Shown: positions 34,569 to 43,250 of the stretch, in pieces
Position numbering within the stretch: position 1 is the first letter of the stretch
How the letters are laid out: each line of letters begins with the position of its first letter
Assembly: GCF_019219025.1 (NCBI RefSeq)
Contig: NZ_JAHUWN010000004.1
Coordinates: 124,001-188,000 of the forward strand
Source: Bacillus sp. sid0103
GTDB lineage: Bacteria > Bacillota > Bacilli > Bacillales_B > DSM-18226
DNA: 64,000 nt
Direction: 5' to 3'
Position numbers and translations under genes: made by a program
The notes under the pieces: generated by a model
What the model saw: only the letters and a program-made list of their open reading frames with translations
What the model was told of the DNA's origin: nothing
Database searches by the model: none

Positions 34569-34812
34569 AATTTTATGCTTGTCTACTTTGTTACATTCCT
34601 GTTTTTCTTTTTTAAGCCATACACAAAAGGCTTTCACCTTATCATAACTTTTTGTACTTACATAGCCGCATTTATTCCAAGGCAAAACGTGGTGTTGTGT
34701 TTTTGCTTCCTGCTCCACCGCCCCTTAAGAAAGTAATATCTCTGTATTCTCCCCTATTCAATTCTACAATCGCGTCAGATTGATTCGGAAACTCCCTTAC
34801 AGGCAAGGGTGT
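34560..34812 (-). pseudogene. Two overlapping unrecognised frame remnants
   Basis: Two minus-strand frames overlap without start codons of good quality. One (34672-34812) reads LPVREFPNQSDAIVELNRG then EYRDITFLRGGGAGSKNTTP and stop. The other (34560-34718) reads HVLPWNKCGYVSTKSYDKVK then AFCVWLKKEKQECNK, and stops inside the Zur box. Both are coding-like in composition, but I recognise neither. They may be two parts of one decayed gene. The rest of 34535-35031 holds only a terminator. Confidence 0.3.
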
Positions 34813-34960
34813 TTATAAGCTTTGGTTAGCCTTATAGCTGTAGCAGCATCGTTCCTTTTAGATTACGGATTCAGCGACTTCATAACAGAATTACATTAAT
34901 CCAATAAATCAAGTATGATATTGCAATTTAGGTGTGAAGTTTGAGAAATGATTCCATAAT

Positions 34961-34993
34961 AAAAACTGTAGATAATTGCCATCTACAGTTTTT
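34961..34993. terminator. Bidirectional terminator ending the thio-histidine cluster
   Basis: AAAAACTGTAGAT and ATCTACAGTTTTT form a 13-bp stem around a 7-nt loop, 39 bp past the stop of the DUF427 gene at 35032. Confidence 0.9.
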
Positions 34994-35031
34994 TTCTCAA
35001 TACATGATTCAAGATTCGTTTATAAAGCCAT

Positions 35032-35862
35032 TTAGTTCAATGAACTTTCCACCACTTTTTTATAAGGCAGTCGATCTTTTGAGTTTAATGACCATTCTTC
35101 TCCGTCAATCAATACGGTATCCACTGCTTCATTATAAAAGCTTAGCAATCCTTTTATTTCATGCACCTCTGGAAGTGGTTCAATATAACTCCAGACAACA
35201 TCCTTATATTTCTTTCCATTAATGGAAACCGACCAATAACTTGCAAATCCCTTATATGGACACTGAGTCTGTGTTTGACTCGGAATTAATAAATCCAGCT
35301 TTATATCCTCCTTCGGCAAATAATACCTAGGTGTTAATCCTGTTTCATATAGAATCACAGGCCGCTTGCTGTCCGCAACAATTTCACCATCAATTATAAT
35401 TTGGACATGCCGGGAACTTGGAATAGCATCAATTCTTGAGTACGGGTCCCTCGCATGAACAAATACTTCTTCCTCTTCTTCGTACCATGCGTCTGCCTTA
35501 TTCCAAACAAAAGATACAAGACCACTAATTACGGAGCTTTTCTCTGGAGGATTTGGAAAACTCCAAGCAGCGTTCTCAATCACATTATCGCCTGCTTTTA
35601 TATGCCAATAAATAGCCTCTCCCTTGTTTGGGTCAACCGTTCGTTTATCTGATTTTATTAGTTGCTCGTTCCGAATATCTGCTAAGGGAAAATAATAGAC
35701 TGGCAGTTTTCCCGTTTCCGTCACGTTAACGACACGTTTACTGTCAGCAATGAATTCACTCCCAAATTTCACTCGAATCCATTTTGGACTCTTTTCAGCT
35801 CTGATTTGCCATCCTTCTTGATTGCCATCTCTCAATGACCATTGGGGGTCATGATGTACCAT
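35032..35862 (-). CDS. Tandem DUF427 protein, copy 1
   Basis: A 276-residue protein from the ATG at 35862 (GGAGTGAGG upstream), with two DUF427 domains: residues ~25-120 (SPKWIRVKFGSEFIADSKRV ... YYFPLADIR ... AAWSFPNP) and ~145-245 (SSRHVQIIIDGEIVADSKRP ... RYYLPKEDI ... VVWSYIEP). The linker FVWNKADAWYEEEEEVFVHA between them is nearly identical in a second paralog at 44177-45004. DUF427 is a small beta-tent fold of unknown function. The gene overlaps the end of the ammonia-lyase-like gene by 14 bp and so is part of that operon. Confidence 0.88.
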   Translation of the reverse strand: MVHHDPQWSLRDGNQEGWQIRAEKSPKWIRVKFGSEFIADSKRVVNVTETGKLPVYYFPLADIRNEQLIKSDKRTVDPNKGEAIYWHIKAGDNVIENAAWSFPNPPEKSSVISGLVSFVWNKADAWYEEEEEVFVHARDPYSRIDAIPSSRHVQIIIDGEIVADSKRPVILYETGLTPRYYLPKEDIKLDLLIPSQTQTQCPYKGFASYWSVSINGKKYKDVVWSYIEPLPEVHEIKGLLSFYNEAVDTVLIDGEEWSLNSKDRLPYKKVVESSLN

Positions 35863-37435
35863 TAGCCTCACTCCCATTATTTCGTTTTAATTTTTCTAGG
35901 AATTTCCCGTTTTTAAAGAGCGTGTAAATTTTCTCAATATCGACCGTTAAATTTCGGTCCTCTGAATAAAATGAAACCACTGAACGAATCGCCTGATAGG
36001 CTGCTTTTGTGCCCTTTCCTAACTGTATGGAACCGCGAAGATCGATGGCTTGAGCTGCATGAATGGCTTCAATTCCTAAGATAGTAAAGAGTTTATCCAA
36101 GATGTCTCTTGTTTTTGAAACAACAAATGGTGCATTGGTTCCATGATCCTCTATATCCCCTGCAAGTGAAAAGTAATCGGCTGAAGCGGGATTTGATAAA
36201 TGACGAATCTCCGCATCCAAGGCCGTAATAGTTTTCTGCAAGGTACAGAATCCGATCGACTCCTGTTCATTGGGTGTTAAGAAACGTGAAAGACCAGTAA
36301 AAGAAGGATTTCCTAATTTAATCGTCCGGTAACAAGAACTTTTTGAAATATGGTGTAAAGCATTTCCAGCCATTTCAAAACCAAGAACCCACGAGAGAGG
36401 ATCAAAATTGGCACAAGAAACAATTCGCTTTTCCTCTACGAGCACACATGGATTGTCATCGGAACTATTTATATGTAGTTCCAGCTGCTCTTTACAATAA
36501 TGGTAAGCATCCCGAGCCGCACCATGAATTTGGCAAGCATCTCGAAAACTAAGCGGATCTTGCAGCGATTCTTTATTATAGCTGGTCCACAAGTCGCTGC
36601 CTGCAAGTATCTTTCTGATATTTTTTAGACTCCCTAATTGTCCTGGAAAGGGCCGTACTCGATGTACCGCCTCATCGAGCGGGCTAATATTCCCCCGAAT
36701 GGCCTCTAACGATAACGCATAAACCATATCGGCCAATTCTATCACTCTCTTAAAATCCAATAATGCGATAGCTCCTGTCCCGGCTGATAATGCATTGGAA
36801 CTTACGATGGCGAGGCCATCCTTTGGTCCGAGTTTAAGCGGTGTTAACCCTTCATTTTGAATAGCTTTGGCCGCTGGCAAGCGCACTCCATTCACTTCTA
36901 CCTCCCCTTCACCAATCATGGCGAGACCAATATGGGAAATAGTCGAAATGTCTGCAGCACCTACCGACCCTTTTAAGGGTAGCACCGGATGGATACCTAA
37001 GTTGAGAAAATCTACATATCTCTCGACAATCTCAGGTTGAACACCCGTGCAGCCTAACAGTAAACTGTTCAGCCTCGCAAGCATAACCGCGCGGATTTCC
37101 GCCTCTTCTGCCATTGGTTTTACACCTGCAGAATGAGAGAGAAGTAGATTACGATTATAGTGTTCAAATGAGGCTGGTCCAATGACTTTATCCTTATTCC
37201 AGCCTACCCCCCGATTAAATCCATAAATCGGGACATCCTTGCTTGCAAGTTCATAGATTAATTGCCTAGATTCACGAATTCTTTGTGTTACTTCCTCTTT
37301 AATTTCTATTTTTCTTTTTTCAAATGCTACAGAATAGAAATCTTCAATTGTAAGATGACTGCCATCCAAAGTTAATGCTTGGCTCTTATACTCTTGCGCC
37401 GTTATAACATTGTCACCAATAGCTAGATCACACAT
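35849..37435 (-). CDS. Histidine-ammonia-lyase homolog lacking MIO (candidate ergothionase)
   Basis: A 528-residue member of the HAL/PAL superfamily, full length. The N-terminal LDGSHLTIED, the catalytic-tyrosine region YGFNRGVG (HAL: YGINTGFG) and HPVLPLKGSVGA align well with HutH. The MIO-forming Ala-Ser-Gly of GASGDLAPLSH is replaced: here the sequence is GAADISTISH, one residue shorter and without the serine. The MIO electrophile therefore cannot form. Ergothionase, which eliminates trimethylamine from ergothioneine, is the family member I recall as working without MIO. The start ATG overlaps the DUF917 stop by 8 bp. Trimethylated-histidine substrate is inferred, supported by the urocanase-like gene and betaine importer upstream. 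Confidence 0.82.
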   Translation of the reverse strand: MCDLAIGDNVITAQEYKSQALTLDGSHLTIEDFYSVAFEKRKIEIKEEVTQRIRESRQLIYELASKDVPIYGFNRGVGWNKDKVIGPASFEHYNRNLLLSHSAGVKPMAEEAEIRAVMLARLNSLLLGCTGVQPEIVERYVDFLNLGIHPVLPLKGSVGAADISTISHIGLAMIGEGEVEVNGVRLPAAKAIQNEGLTPLKLGPKDGLAIVSSNALSAGTGAIALLDFKRVIELADMVYALSLEAIRGNISPLDEAVHRVRPFPGQLGSLKNIRKILAGSDLWTSYNKESLQDPLSFRDACQIHGAARDAYHYCKEQLELHINSSDDNPCVLVEEKRIVSCANFDPLSWVLGFEMAGNALHHISKSSCYRTIKLGNPSFTGLSRFLTPNEQESIGFCTLQKTITALDAEIRHLSNPASADYFSLAGDIEDHGTNAPFVVSKTRDILDKLFTILGIEAIHAAQAIDLRGSIQLGKGTKAAYQAIRSVVSFYSEDRNLTVDIEKIYTLFKNGKFLEKLKRNNGSEANGTS

Positions 37436-38534
37436 TGATTTCTTTCTTTTCTTCGAAGGCATATTTAAAGAGTTCAATGCCTAATACTTTCTCAACTTCC
37501 GGATAAACAGACGGGTCTTTCACGCTAGAGCTAAGTGGGATCTTAGATTTATCAATCGCAAATACAGCGATTTCTGCCCCTTTTTCTATATTCCCAACGC
37601 TGACAGGCTGACCTGTCTCGATGGAAAAGGTTGTAATCACATCAGGGAATGTACTATAACGTTCTCCGTTGCGATCCTCGACAGCCATATATTCATTCAT
37701 TACGTGGAGAATGAAGGTATTTTCTGCTCCTTCGACCTCAATGGTACCAATATCAAAGGCGCCGGAGTAATGGACATCTTTTTTACTTACTTTTCCCTTG
37801 CCAATAATCCTTCCGCCTGTTTTTTCCGTAATGGTCTCTAATACATGTGCCGATCCAAAAGGCTCTGCCTCGATAATGGCTCTGCCTAAATCAATGGCAA
37901 TAGATATACCTCCAAGGGCTGCATGTTCTTTTATATACTTAGCAGGAAGGGGATGTCTTGCAGCGGCAATAAATCCGCCAGCCATATCGGAGGCCGTACG
38001 TAAGATATTGGATGTCCTTGCTACCGTTCCTTTGACTACGAGTTCCAGATAGCTTCCAATCTCTGGTTTGCCCCCTGCCACAGCCTGTATGGTTTCGTAC
38101 TCAATATTAGAAGAAAGTCCTAAGGAACCCATTTTTCCCGTAGGATGTGCTCTGATATCTCCCGTAGCATCTACCACAACCAAGCCAAGAGCAGCAGCCG
38201 GAAGCCATCCATTAATAGTACTTGACATCCCGTTTTGTGGAGTCATCACCCCGACAATTTTCCCTTCATATTTTTCGATAATCAGTTGAACCGCTTTTAT
38301 ATAATCTTTCCCCAACATTTGCCAATCTCTTCCTGCTGGTGCCCCTATCGCAGTACAAGTCAAAATAATCGCATCATCTGGGAGCTCATCCACTGAAACC
38401 AGCTTTGGTTTTCCAACAGCTAGTGCTGCTCCTCCGATTTCTAATCCATGATCCACCCAGCCTCCGCCTCCGCTTGCAAATACGGATCCACCTTTAACAG
38501 CTGCTAGCACATCATCTTTCGTTAATTCACGCAT
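37428..38534 (-). CDS. DUF917 family protein, second copy
   Basis: A 368-residue DUF917 protein begun at the ATG at 38534 (GGAGGAG seven bases upstream). Family blocks: VKGGSVFASGGGGWVDHG near the start, TCTAIGAPAGRDW near 70, GVMTPQNGMSS near 110. It overlaps both neighbours by 8 bp (ATGCGTGA with the urocanase homolog, ATGTGTGA with the lyase homolog), so the three proteins are made in coordinated amounts. By position it may act after the urocanase-like step, perhaps on the (thio)hydantoin-type ring product; this is inference. It diverges strongly from the DUF917 protein at 1004-2119. Confidence 0.83.
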   Translation of the reverse strand: MRELTKDDVLAAVKGGSVFASGGGGWVDHGLEIGGAALAVGKPKLVSVDELPDDAIILTCTAIGAPAGRDWQMLGKDYIKAVQLIIEKYEGKIVGVMTPQNGMSSTINGWLPAAALGLVVVDATGDIRAHPTGKMGSLGLSSNIEYETIQAVAGGKPEIGSYLELVVKGTVARTSNILRTASDMAGGFIAAARHPLPAKYIKEHAALGGISIAIDLGRAIIEAEPFGSAHVLETITEKTGGRIIGKGKVSKKDVHYSGAFDIGTIEVEGAENTFILHVMNEYMAVEDRNGERYSTFPDVITTFSIETGQPVSVGNIEKGAEIAVFAIDKSKIPLSSSVKDPSVYPEVEKVLGIELFKYAFEEKKEINV

Positions 38535-40197
38535 GAATGTTCTCCTCCTCATTTGTATTCACTCGATTAATACCCTTTTTGGAAATTTCATCTAACGATT
38601 CTTCATAACCTGCATCCGCATAACGTAAAACACCTAAACCCGTATCATTTTGAAGCAGTGTCTGAATTCGAATATCCGTCTCCTCCGAACCATCCGCCAC
38701 AATTGTTACTCCTGCACTAGTCATAAAACCTGTATAACCGCCTCCTCCCGAATGAATCGCAACTAAATCCGCCATGGATGAACAATTAAGCATTGCATTT
38801 AGTAATGGCCAGTCAGAGATGGCGTCACTTCCATCCTTCATCCGTTCCGTCATGATATTAGGATGGGCCATGGCACCTGCATCCAAATGATCCCGCGAGA
38901 AAGCAATTGGTCCAGACAATTTCCCCTCTCTTACTAAACGATTCACTGCAAGTGCCAGTTTGGTTCGATCCTCATGACCTAACCATCCGATTCTGGCTGG
39001 GAGACCTTCCACTGGAATATACTGATTCGCTAGTCTAATCCAATTGGTAACAATTTCGTTGTCGCGAAATTCTTCCAATATATATTGATCAATGGTCCGA
39101 ATATCTTCTACATCACCACTAAGTGCAATCCAGCGGAAGGGACCGATTGCTCTAGCAAAAAGCGGACGTAGAAAGGCTTCTGTAAAAATATCAATATCAA
39201 ATGCATTTTCTACGCCGTATTGTTTTGCCTGGGTTCGAATATTATTTCCATTATCAAATACCACTGCTCCTTTTTCTTTAAAACCAAGCATGGCCTTTAC
39301 TTCTTTTGCAATAGAAATCCCGGCATCTTCTTGCAGCTGTTCAGACCGGTTCTCTCTTGCTTTTGCTAATTGCGCGGTTGTGTAATTACTTGGAACGTAA
39401 CCATATAAAAGGTCATGCGCGGAGGTTTGATCCGTTACTATATCAGGTATGATGTTTCTTTTTAAAAGCTCCGGATAAACCTCCGCAGCATTTCCAAGCA
39501 GGCCAACAGACAAACTTTCTTTGTTTTGAACAGCTTGTTGAATCCAGTTTAATGCTTCATCCAGATTCTCTGTTTTTCTTTCCAGATAACCTGCTGCTAT
39601 TCTTCTGTCTATTCTTTCCTCGGATACTTCTACACATAGAATTGCCGCATTCGCCATTTTTCCTGCTAATGGCTGGGAACCGCCCATTCCCCCCAATCCT
39701 GCCGTTAAAATAAACCGTCCGGTTAAATCTCCACCGAAATATAGACGCGCAATGCTTTGAAAGATTTCATAGGTTCCTTGTATCACACCTTGTGAACCGA
39801 TATATTGCCACGCCGCCGCTGTTAGACCGCCCCAGATAATCAACCCTTTTTCCTGGAGCTGATAGAAGTTTTCACTTGTGGCCCACTTTCCTACTAAATT
39901 ACAATTGGCCATCACCACCAAGGGCGCCTGGCGATGGGTTTTGAATATCCCAATCGGTTTACCAGATTGAATCACAAGGGTTTCGTCTTCCTCTAATTCC
40001 TTTAATGTACGAACGATTGCATGATAAGAAGGCCAGTTTCTCGCCGCCTTTCCTAGTGAAGCGTACACAATCAGTTCGTTAGGGTTTTCCCCATTTTCAA
40101 GAACGTTCTCGAGCATCCGTAATAGTGCTTCCTGTCTCCATCCTTTACAGCGGAGCTCGGTTCCTCGTTTCGCTAAAATAGTTGTCACTTTTTTCAC
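38527..40197 (-). CDS. Urocanase homolog lacking the catalytic cysteine (candidate thiourocanate hydratase)
   Basis: A 556-residue protein similar to HutU over its full length. The NAD-binding urocanase core is intact: GSQGVIQGTYE near 150, LTAGLGGMGGSQPLAG near 180, LLGNAAEVYPELL near 245 and VTDQTSAHD near 265. The segment around the canonical catalytic cysteine, DHLDCGSVASPNRET in HutU, reads DHLDAGAMAHPNIMT here, and HHGGGVGMGYS is changed to HSGGGGYTGFM. Both changes lie in the active site. With the MIO-less lyase next door this fits hydration of a modified urocanate, such as thiourocanate. The start is GTG; an alternative GTG three codons later has AAGGTG before it. Confidence 0.85.
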   Translation of the reverse strand: MKKVTTILAKRGTELRCKGWRQEALLRMLENVLENGENPNELIVYASLGKAARNWPSYHAIVRTLKELEEDETLVIQSGKPIGIFKTHRQAPLVVMANCNLVGKWATSENFYQLQEKGLIIWGGLTAAAWQYIGSQGVIQGTYEIFQSIARLYFGGDLTGRFILTAGLGGMGGSQPLAGKMANAAILCVEVSEERIDRRIAAGYLERKTENLDEALNWIQQAVQNKESLSVGLLGNAAEVYPELLKRNIIPDIVTDQTSAHDLLYGYVPSNYTTAQLAKARENRSEQLQEDAGISIAKEVKAMLGFKEKGAVVFDNGNNIRTQAKQYGVENAFDIDIFTEAFLRPLFARAIGPFRWIALSGDVEDIRTIDQYILEEFRDNEIVTNWIRLANQYIPVEGLPARIGWLGHEDRTKLALAVNRLVREGKLSGPIAFSRDHLDAGAMAHPNIMTERMKDGSDAISDWPLLNAMLNCSSMADLVAIHSGGGGYTGFMTSAGVTIVADGSEETDIRIQTLLQNDTGLGVLRYADAGYEESLDEISKKGINRVNTNEEENIHA

Positions 40198-40207
40198 CTT
40201 ATTTCTT

Positions 40208-41548
40208 TTAATTAACAGTTGTTGGGGTAAAACGATTTATAGGACGTTCTAATCCAAGATTTTCACGAAGTGTTTTGCCACTATATTCGGTTTTATACAA
40301 TCCCCTTCGCTGCAGTTCAGGAACCACCAAATCAACAAAATCATCAAGCGCACCCGGTAAATATGGAAACGCAATATTAAATCCGTCTGCTGCTTTGTTT
40401 ACAAATCTTTCTTCTAATTGATCCGCAATCTGTTCAGGAGTTCCTGCAATTCCTCGTGAATTAAACCTTTTGCATAACTGACGAAGCGTTAAATTTTCTG
40501 TTTCCATTAATTTTCGAACAGCCAAGAGCTTGCTTTTACTTTTGTTAGCACTCTCAATATCAGGAAGAAAAGGTAATGGCTCGTCAAGCGGATAAACGGA
40601 AAGATCCTGACCAATCTCATGGGAAAGTAAATCGAGGCCTAACTGCCATGGTATTAAATTATCAATAACTGCTAATTTTTCTTCAGCCTCTTCCTTTGTT
40701 CTTCCAATTACCGGCATAATGCCAGGCAGGATTTTCAAATGCTTTTCTGACCGGCCATACTTCGCCATTCTTCCCTTAATATCTTGATAGAGATGCTTTC
40801 CTTCTTTTAATGTTCCTTTAGGTGCAAATACAACTTCAGCAGTTGCCGCCGCTAATTCTTTTCCCGCTTCAGATGCACCTGCTTGAATTAGAACTGGATA
40901 ACCTTGTGGCGGACGTGCCACATTCAAGGGACCGCGTACGGAAAATTCATGCCCCTTATGCTGTAAATAATGGAGCTTATTGATATCTGCAAAATGGCCG
41001 CTCTCTTTATCAAAAAGGAGAGCTTCATCTTCCCAGCTATCCCATAATCCTTCCGTTACATCGATAAACTCCTTCGCCCGTTCATAACGTTTTTCGTGTA
41101 GAAGGTGCTTCTCTTTCCCAAAGTTTTGGGCTTCTTCGTCCGTTCTAGAAGTCACGATATTCCATGCCGTTCTACCGCCACTTAAATGGTCTAGTGTCGC
41201 CAGTTTTCTGGCAATATGATACGGTTCGTTATAAGTAGTGGAAATCGTTGCTCCTAATCCAATATGATTTGTAACAACAGAAAGGGCTGAAAGAAGCGTA
41301 AACGGTTCTGGCCGAATACTATTTGCATATTTCACACTCGACTCAAAGTCATCCCATACATACAACTCATCCGCATAGAAAAAGAGATCAAATTTACCCT
41401 TTTCTGCTGTTTGAACAATCCGCTTGTAATAATCAAAATTTAATAATCCATCTGCCTCAGCTTTCGGATGTCTCCAGCTGGAAATTTGCTCTCCAGCTGG
41501 AAAAAACATCATGGCACCAAGGATCATCAGACGTTTTTCTCGTTCCAT
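40208..41548 (-). CDS. NtaA/SnaA/DszA-family flavin monooxygenase (CmoJ-like)
   Basis: A 446-residue luciferase-like FMN-dependent monooxygenase begun at the ATG at 41548 (AAGGAG upstream). Family blocks: FDLFFYADELYVWDD near 50, ATISTTYNEPYHIARKLATL near 105, SGGRTAWNIVTS near 127 and PVLIQAGASEAGKE near 225. Homologs open C-S or C-N bonds of nitrilotriacetate, dibenzothiophene sulfone and, in the B. subtilis ytmI operon, S-modified cysteines (CmoJ/YtnJ). Here it lies between the urocanase homolog and the betaine importer. It could remove sulfur from the thio-imidazole product, or be the CmoJ of the cysteine-salvage operon 4 kb away, which lacks its own copy. Confidence 0.88.
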   Translation of the reverse strand: MEREKRLMILGAMMFFPAGEQISSWRHPKAEADGLLNFDYYKRIVQTAEKGKFDLFFYADELYVWDDFESSVKYANSIRPEPFTLLSALSVVTNHIGLGATISTTYNEPYHIARKLATLDHLSGGRTAWNIVTSRTDEEAQNFGKEKHLLHEKRYERAKEFIDVTEGLWDSWEDEALLFDKESGHFADINKLHYLQHKGHEFSVRGPLNVARPPQGYPVLIQAGASEAGKELAAATAEVVFAPKGTLKEGKHLYQDIKGRMAKYGRSEKHLKILPGIMPVIGRTKEEAEEKLAVIDNLIPWQLGLDLLSHEIGQDLSVYPLDEPLPFLPDIESANKSKSKLLAVRKLMETENLTLRQLCKRFNSRGIAGTPEQIADQLEERFVNKAADGFNIAFPYLPGALDDFVDLVVPELQRRGLYKTEYSGKTLRENLGLERPINRFTPTTVN

Positions 41549-41610
41549 AACCTTCTCCTTATCTAATGTAATTTTTAGGTCAAGCAGGTGAGACGACGCC
41601 GATTGGAATT

Positions 41611-42555
41611 TTATTTGATTAACCCCTGTTCTTTTAACCATTCCTTGGCTACATCAAGCGGCGGCCGTTGATTTAACTCTACTTCACCGTTTAATTTTTG
41701 CATTTCTTCGTCGGTAATTTTACCAGCCAATTTATTAAGAGTCTTCTCTAGTTCTGGGTGCTCTTTGAGTACACTTTCTCTAATTAAAGGAGCCGCATAA
41801 TAGGGTAAAAAGACATTTTTGTCATCCTTTAACACCTTCAGACCAGTTTCAGATATTTTGCTGTCTGTTGAATAAACAATCATGGAGTCAATCAAATTTT
41901 GTTTAACGGCTTGATATTGCAAAGACTGTTCCTGAATCGTTTTGATTGCTTTGTATTTAAGGCCATAGGTTTTTTCAATAATAGGCCATGAATCAGGCCT
42001 GTTCATATACTCCTGGCTGGCCCCAAAAACAAGCTGATCCGATACTTTAGCCAAATCTGAGATTGTTTTAATACCTAATTTTTCGGCTGTTTCTTTCTTT
42101 ACTGCTAAACCATACGTATTATTAAAACCTATCGGCTCCAAGATTTTTAATTGGTATTTCTCCTGTAGTCCCTTTGACACCTTTTCATAAACTTGATCGG
42201 CATCAAAGATTGGATCTTCTTTTAATAAATTTAGTAAGGCAGTCCCTGTATACTCCACATATGTATCCGCCTTTCCAGCCTTAATCGCATCCCATAGAAG
42301 TTTGTTATCCAACGTCTTCACTTCTGTTTTCAAATCTGTATCATTCTCAATGAGAAGTTTTTCCAAGTTTGCTAAAATATCTGATTCGGCAAAGCCTTTT
42401 GTTGCAATCACGATGGTGTCAGTTTTACTTGATCCTGAAGCCTTTTCATTTTGTGTACCACATCCCGTTATTGCAAACAACAATGTGGCCATAATGGCTG
42501 CGAATAAGGTGATTTTTGCTTTTTTCCTTTTATTAAACTTGTAAAATGTTTTCAC
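41611..42555 (-). CDS. OpuC-type quaternary-amine/betaine-binding lipoprotein
   Basis: A 314-residue solute-binding protein with a lipoprotein signal (FAAIMATLLFAITGC, lipobox ITGC near residue 32), then the OpuAC/OpuCC-type domain: TIVIATKGFAESDILANLEK, DTYVEYTGTALLNLL near 130 and a C-terminal LNQRPPLDVAKEWLKEQGLI. OpuC-type receptors bind trimethylammonium compounds such as glycine betaine and carnitine; the EgtU receptors of ergothioneine importers are in this family. GTG start with GGGGG seven bases upstream. It is encoded with its permease and ATPase. Confidence 0.9.
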   Translation of the reverse strand: MKTFYKFNKRKKAKITLFAAIMATLLFAITGCGTQNEKASGSSKTDTIVIATKGFAESDILANLEKLLIENDTDLKTEVKTLDNKLLWDAIKAGKADTYVEYTGTALLNLLKEDPIFDADQVYEKVSKGLQEKYQLKILEPIGFNNTYGLAVKKETAEKLGIKTISDLAKVSDQLVFGASQEYMNRPDSWPIIEKTYGLKYKAIKTIQEQSLQYQAVKQNLIDSMIVYSTDSKISETGLKVLKDDKNVFLPYYAAPLIRESVLKEHPELEKTLNKLAGKITDEEMQKLNGEVELNQRPPLDVAKEWLKEQGLIK

Positions 42556-42580
42556 AAATTTTCCCCCTTGAAATCTATTA

Positions 42581-43231
42581 TTATATTTTTGTTTGACCCC
42601 TTAACCCTTTCGGAGTAAGGAAATAATTAGCACCCAGTAATAGTAGATTGACGACGATTACCAGAATCGATACGGGTATGGCTCCTTCTAAAATCGTAAC
42701 GGTATTCACCATTGAAATACCACGTGTAATGATATCCCCTAACCCTCCTGCCGCAATATAGGTAGCAATCGTTGCAAGGCTAATTGTTTGGACCACAACA
42801 AGCCGAATACCCGCCAAAATGACTCCTCTTGCGATGGGCAGCTGAATCATTCTAAGAATTTGCCCCTTCGTCATTCCCATCCCTGTCCCTGCTTCGATCA
42901 AGGCCCCATTGACATCTAAAATTCCTACATAGGTGTTCTGAAGGATGGGAAGCAGTGAATATAACGTTAAAGCAATAATGGCGGGTGTGGTGCCGATACC
43001 AAAGAACGGAATCAAAAAACCAAACAGGGCCAAACTTGGTATCGTCTGAATAACTGAAATAATCGTAATTATGCCGTTTGCTACCTTTTTCTGCCTGGTT
43101 AAAAAAATACCAAGCGGAATGGCGAGTACACAGGCAATCAGGACCGAAATAAGAGATAGATACATGTGTTCACTTGTCTTTTGTAGAATTAATGGCCAAT
43201 CCGCTCTTAGCGTTTCCCAAAAATAATTCAT
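42581..43231 (-). CDS. OpuC-type ABC transporter permease
   Basis: A 216-residue BPD-type inner-membrane permease with five or six membrane segments and the conserved cytoplasmic EAA-type loop EAGTGMGMTKGQILRMIQLP at residues ~115-135, which docks onto the ATPase. The N-terminal FWETLRADWPLILQKTSEHM is typical of OpuCB/OpuCD proteins. Only one permease gene is present, so it is expected to form a homodimer. It lies between the ATPase and binding-protein genes. Confidence 0.9.
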   Translation of the reverse strand: MNYFWETLRADWPLILQKTSEHMYLSLISVLIACVLAIPLGIFLTRQKKVANGIITIISVIQTIPSLALFGFLIPFFGIGTTPAIIALTLYSLLPILQNTYVGILDVNGALIEAGTGMGMTKGQILRMIQLPIARGVILAGIRLVVVQTISLATIATYIAAGGLGDIITRGISMVNTVTILEGAIPVSILVIVVNLLLLGANYFLTPKGLRGQTKI

Positions 43232-43250
43232 AACATCACCTGCTCCTGTT

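Noticed and set aside
35849..37435. Ordinary histidine utilisation (hut) operon
   Set aside because: The HAL homolog cannot form MIO, the urocanase homolog lacks its cysteine, and hutI/hutG are absent; instead a DUF917, a monooxygenase and a betaine importer are present.
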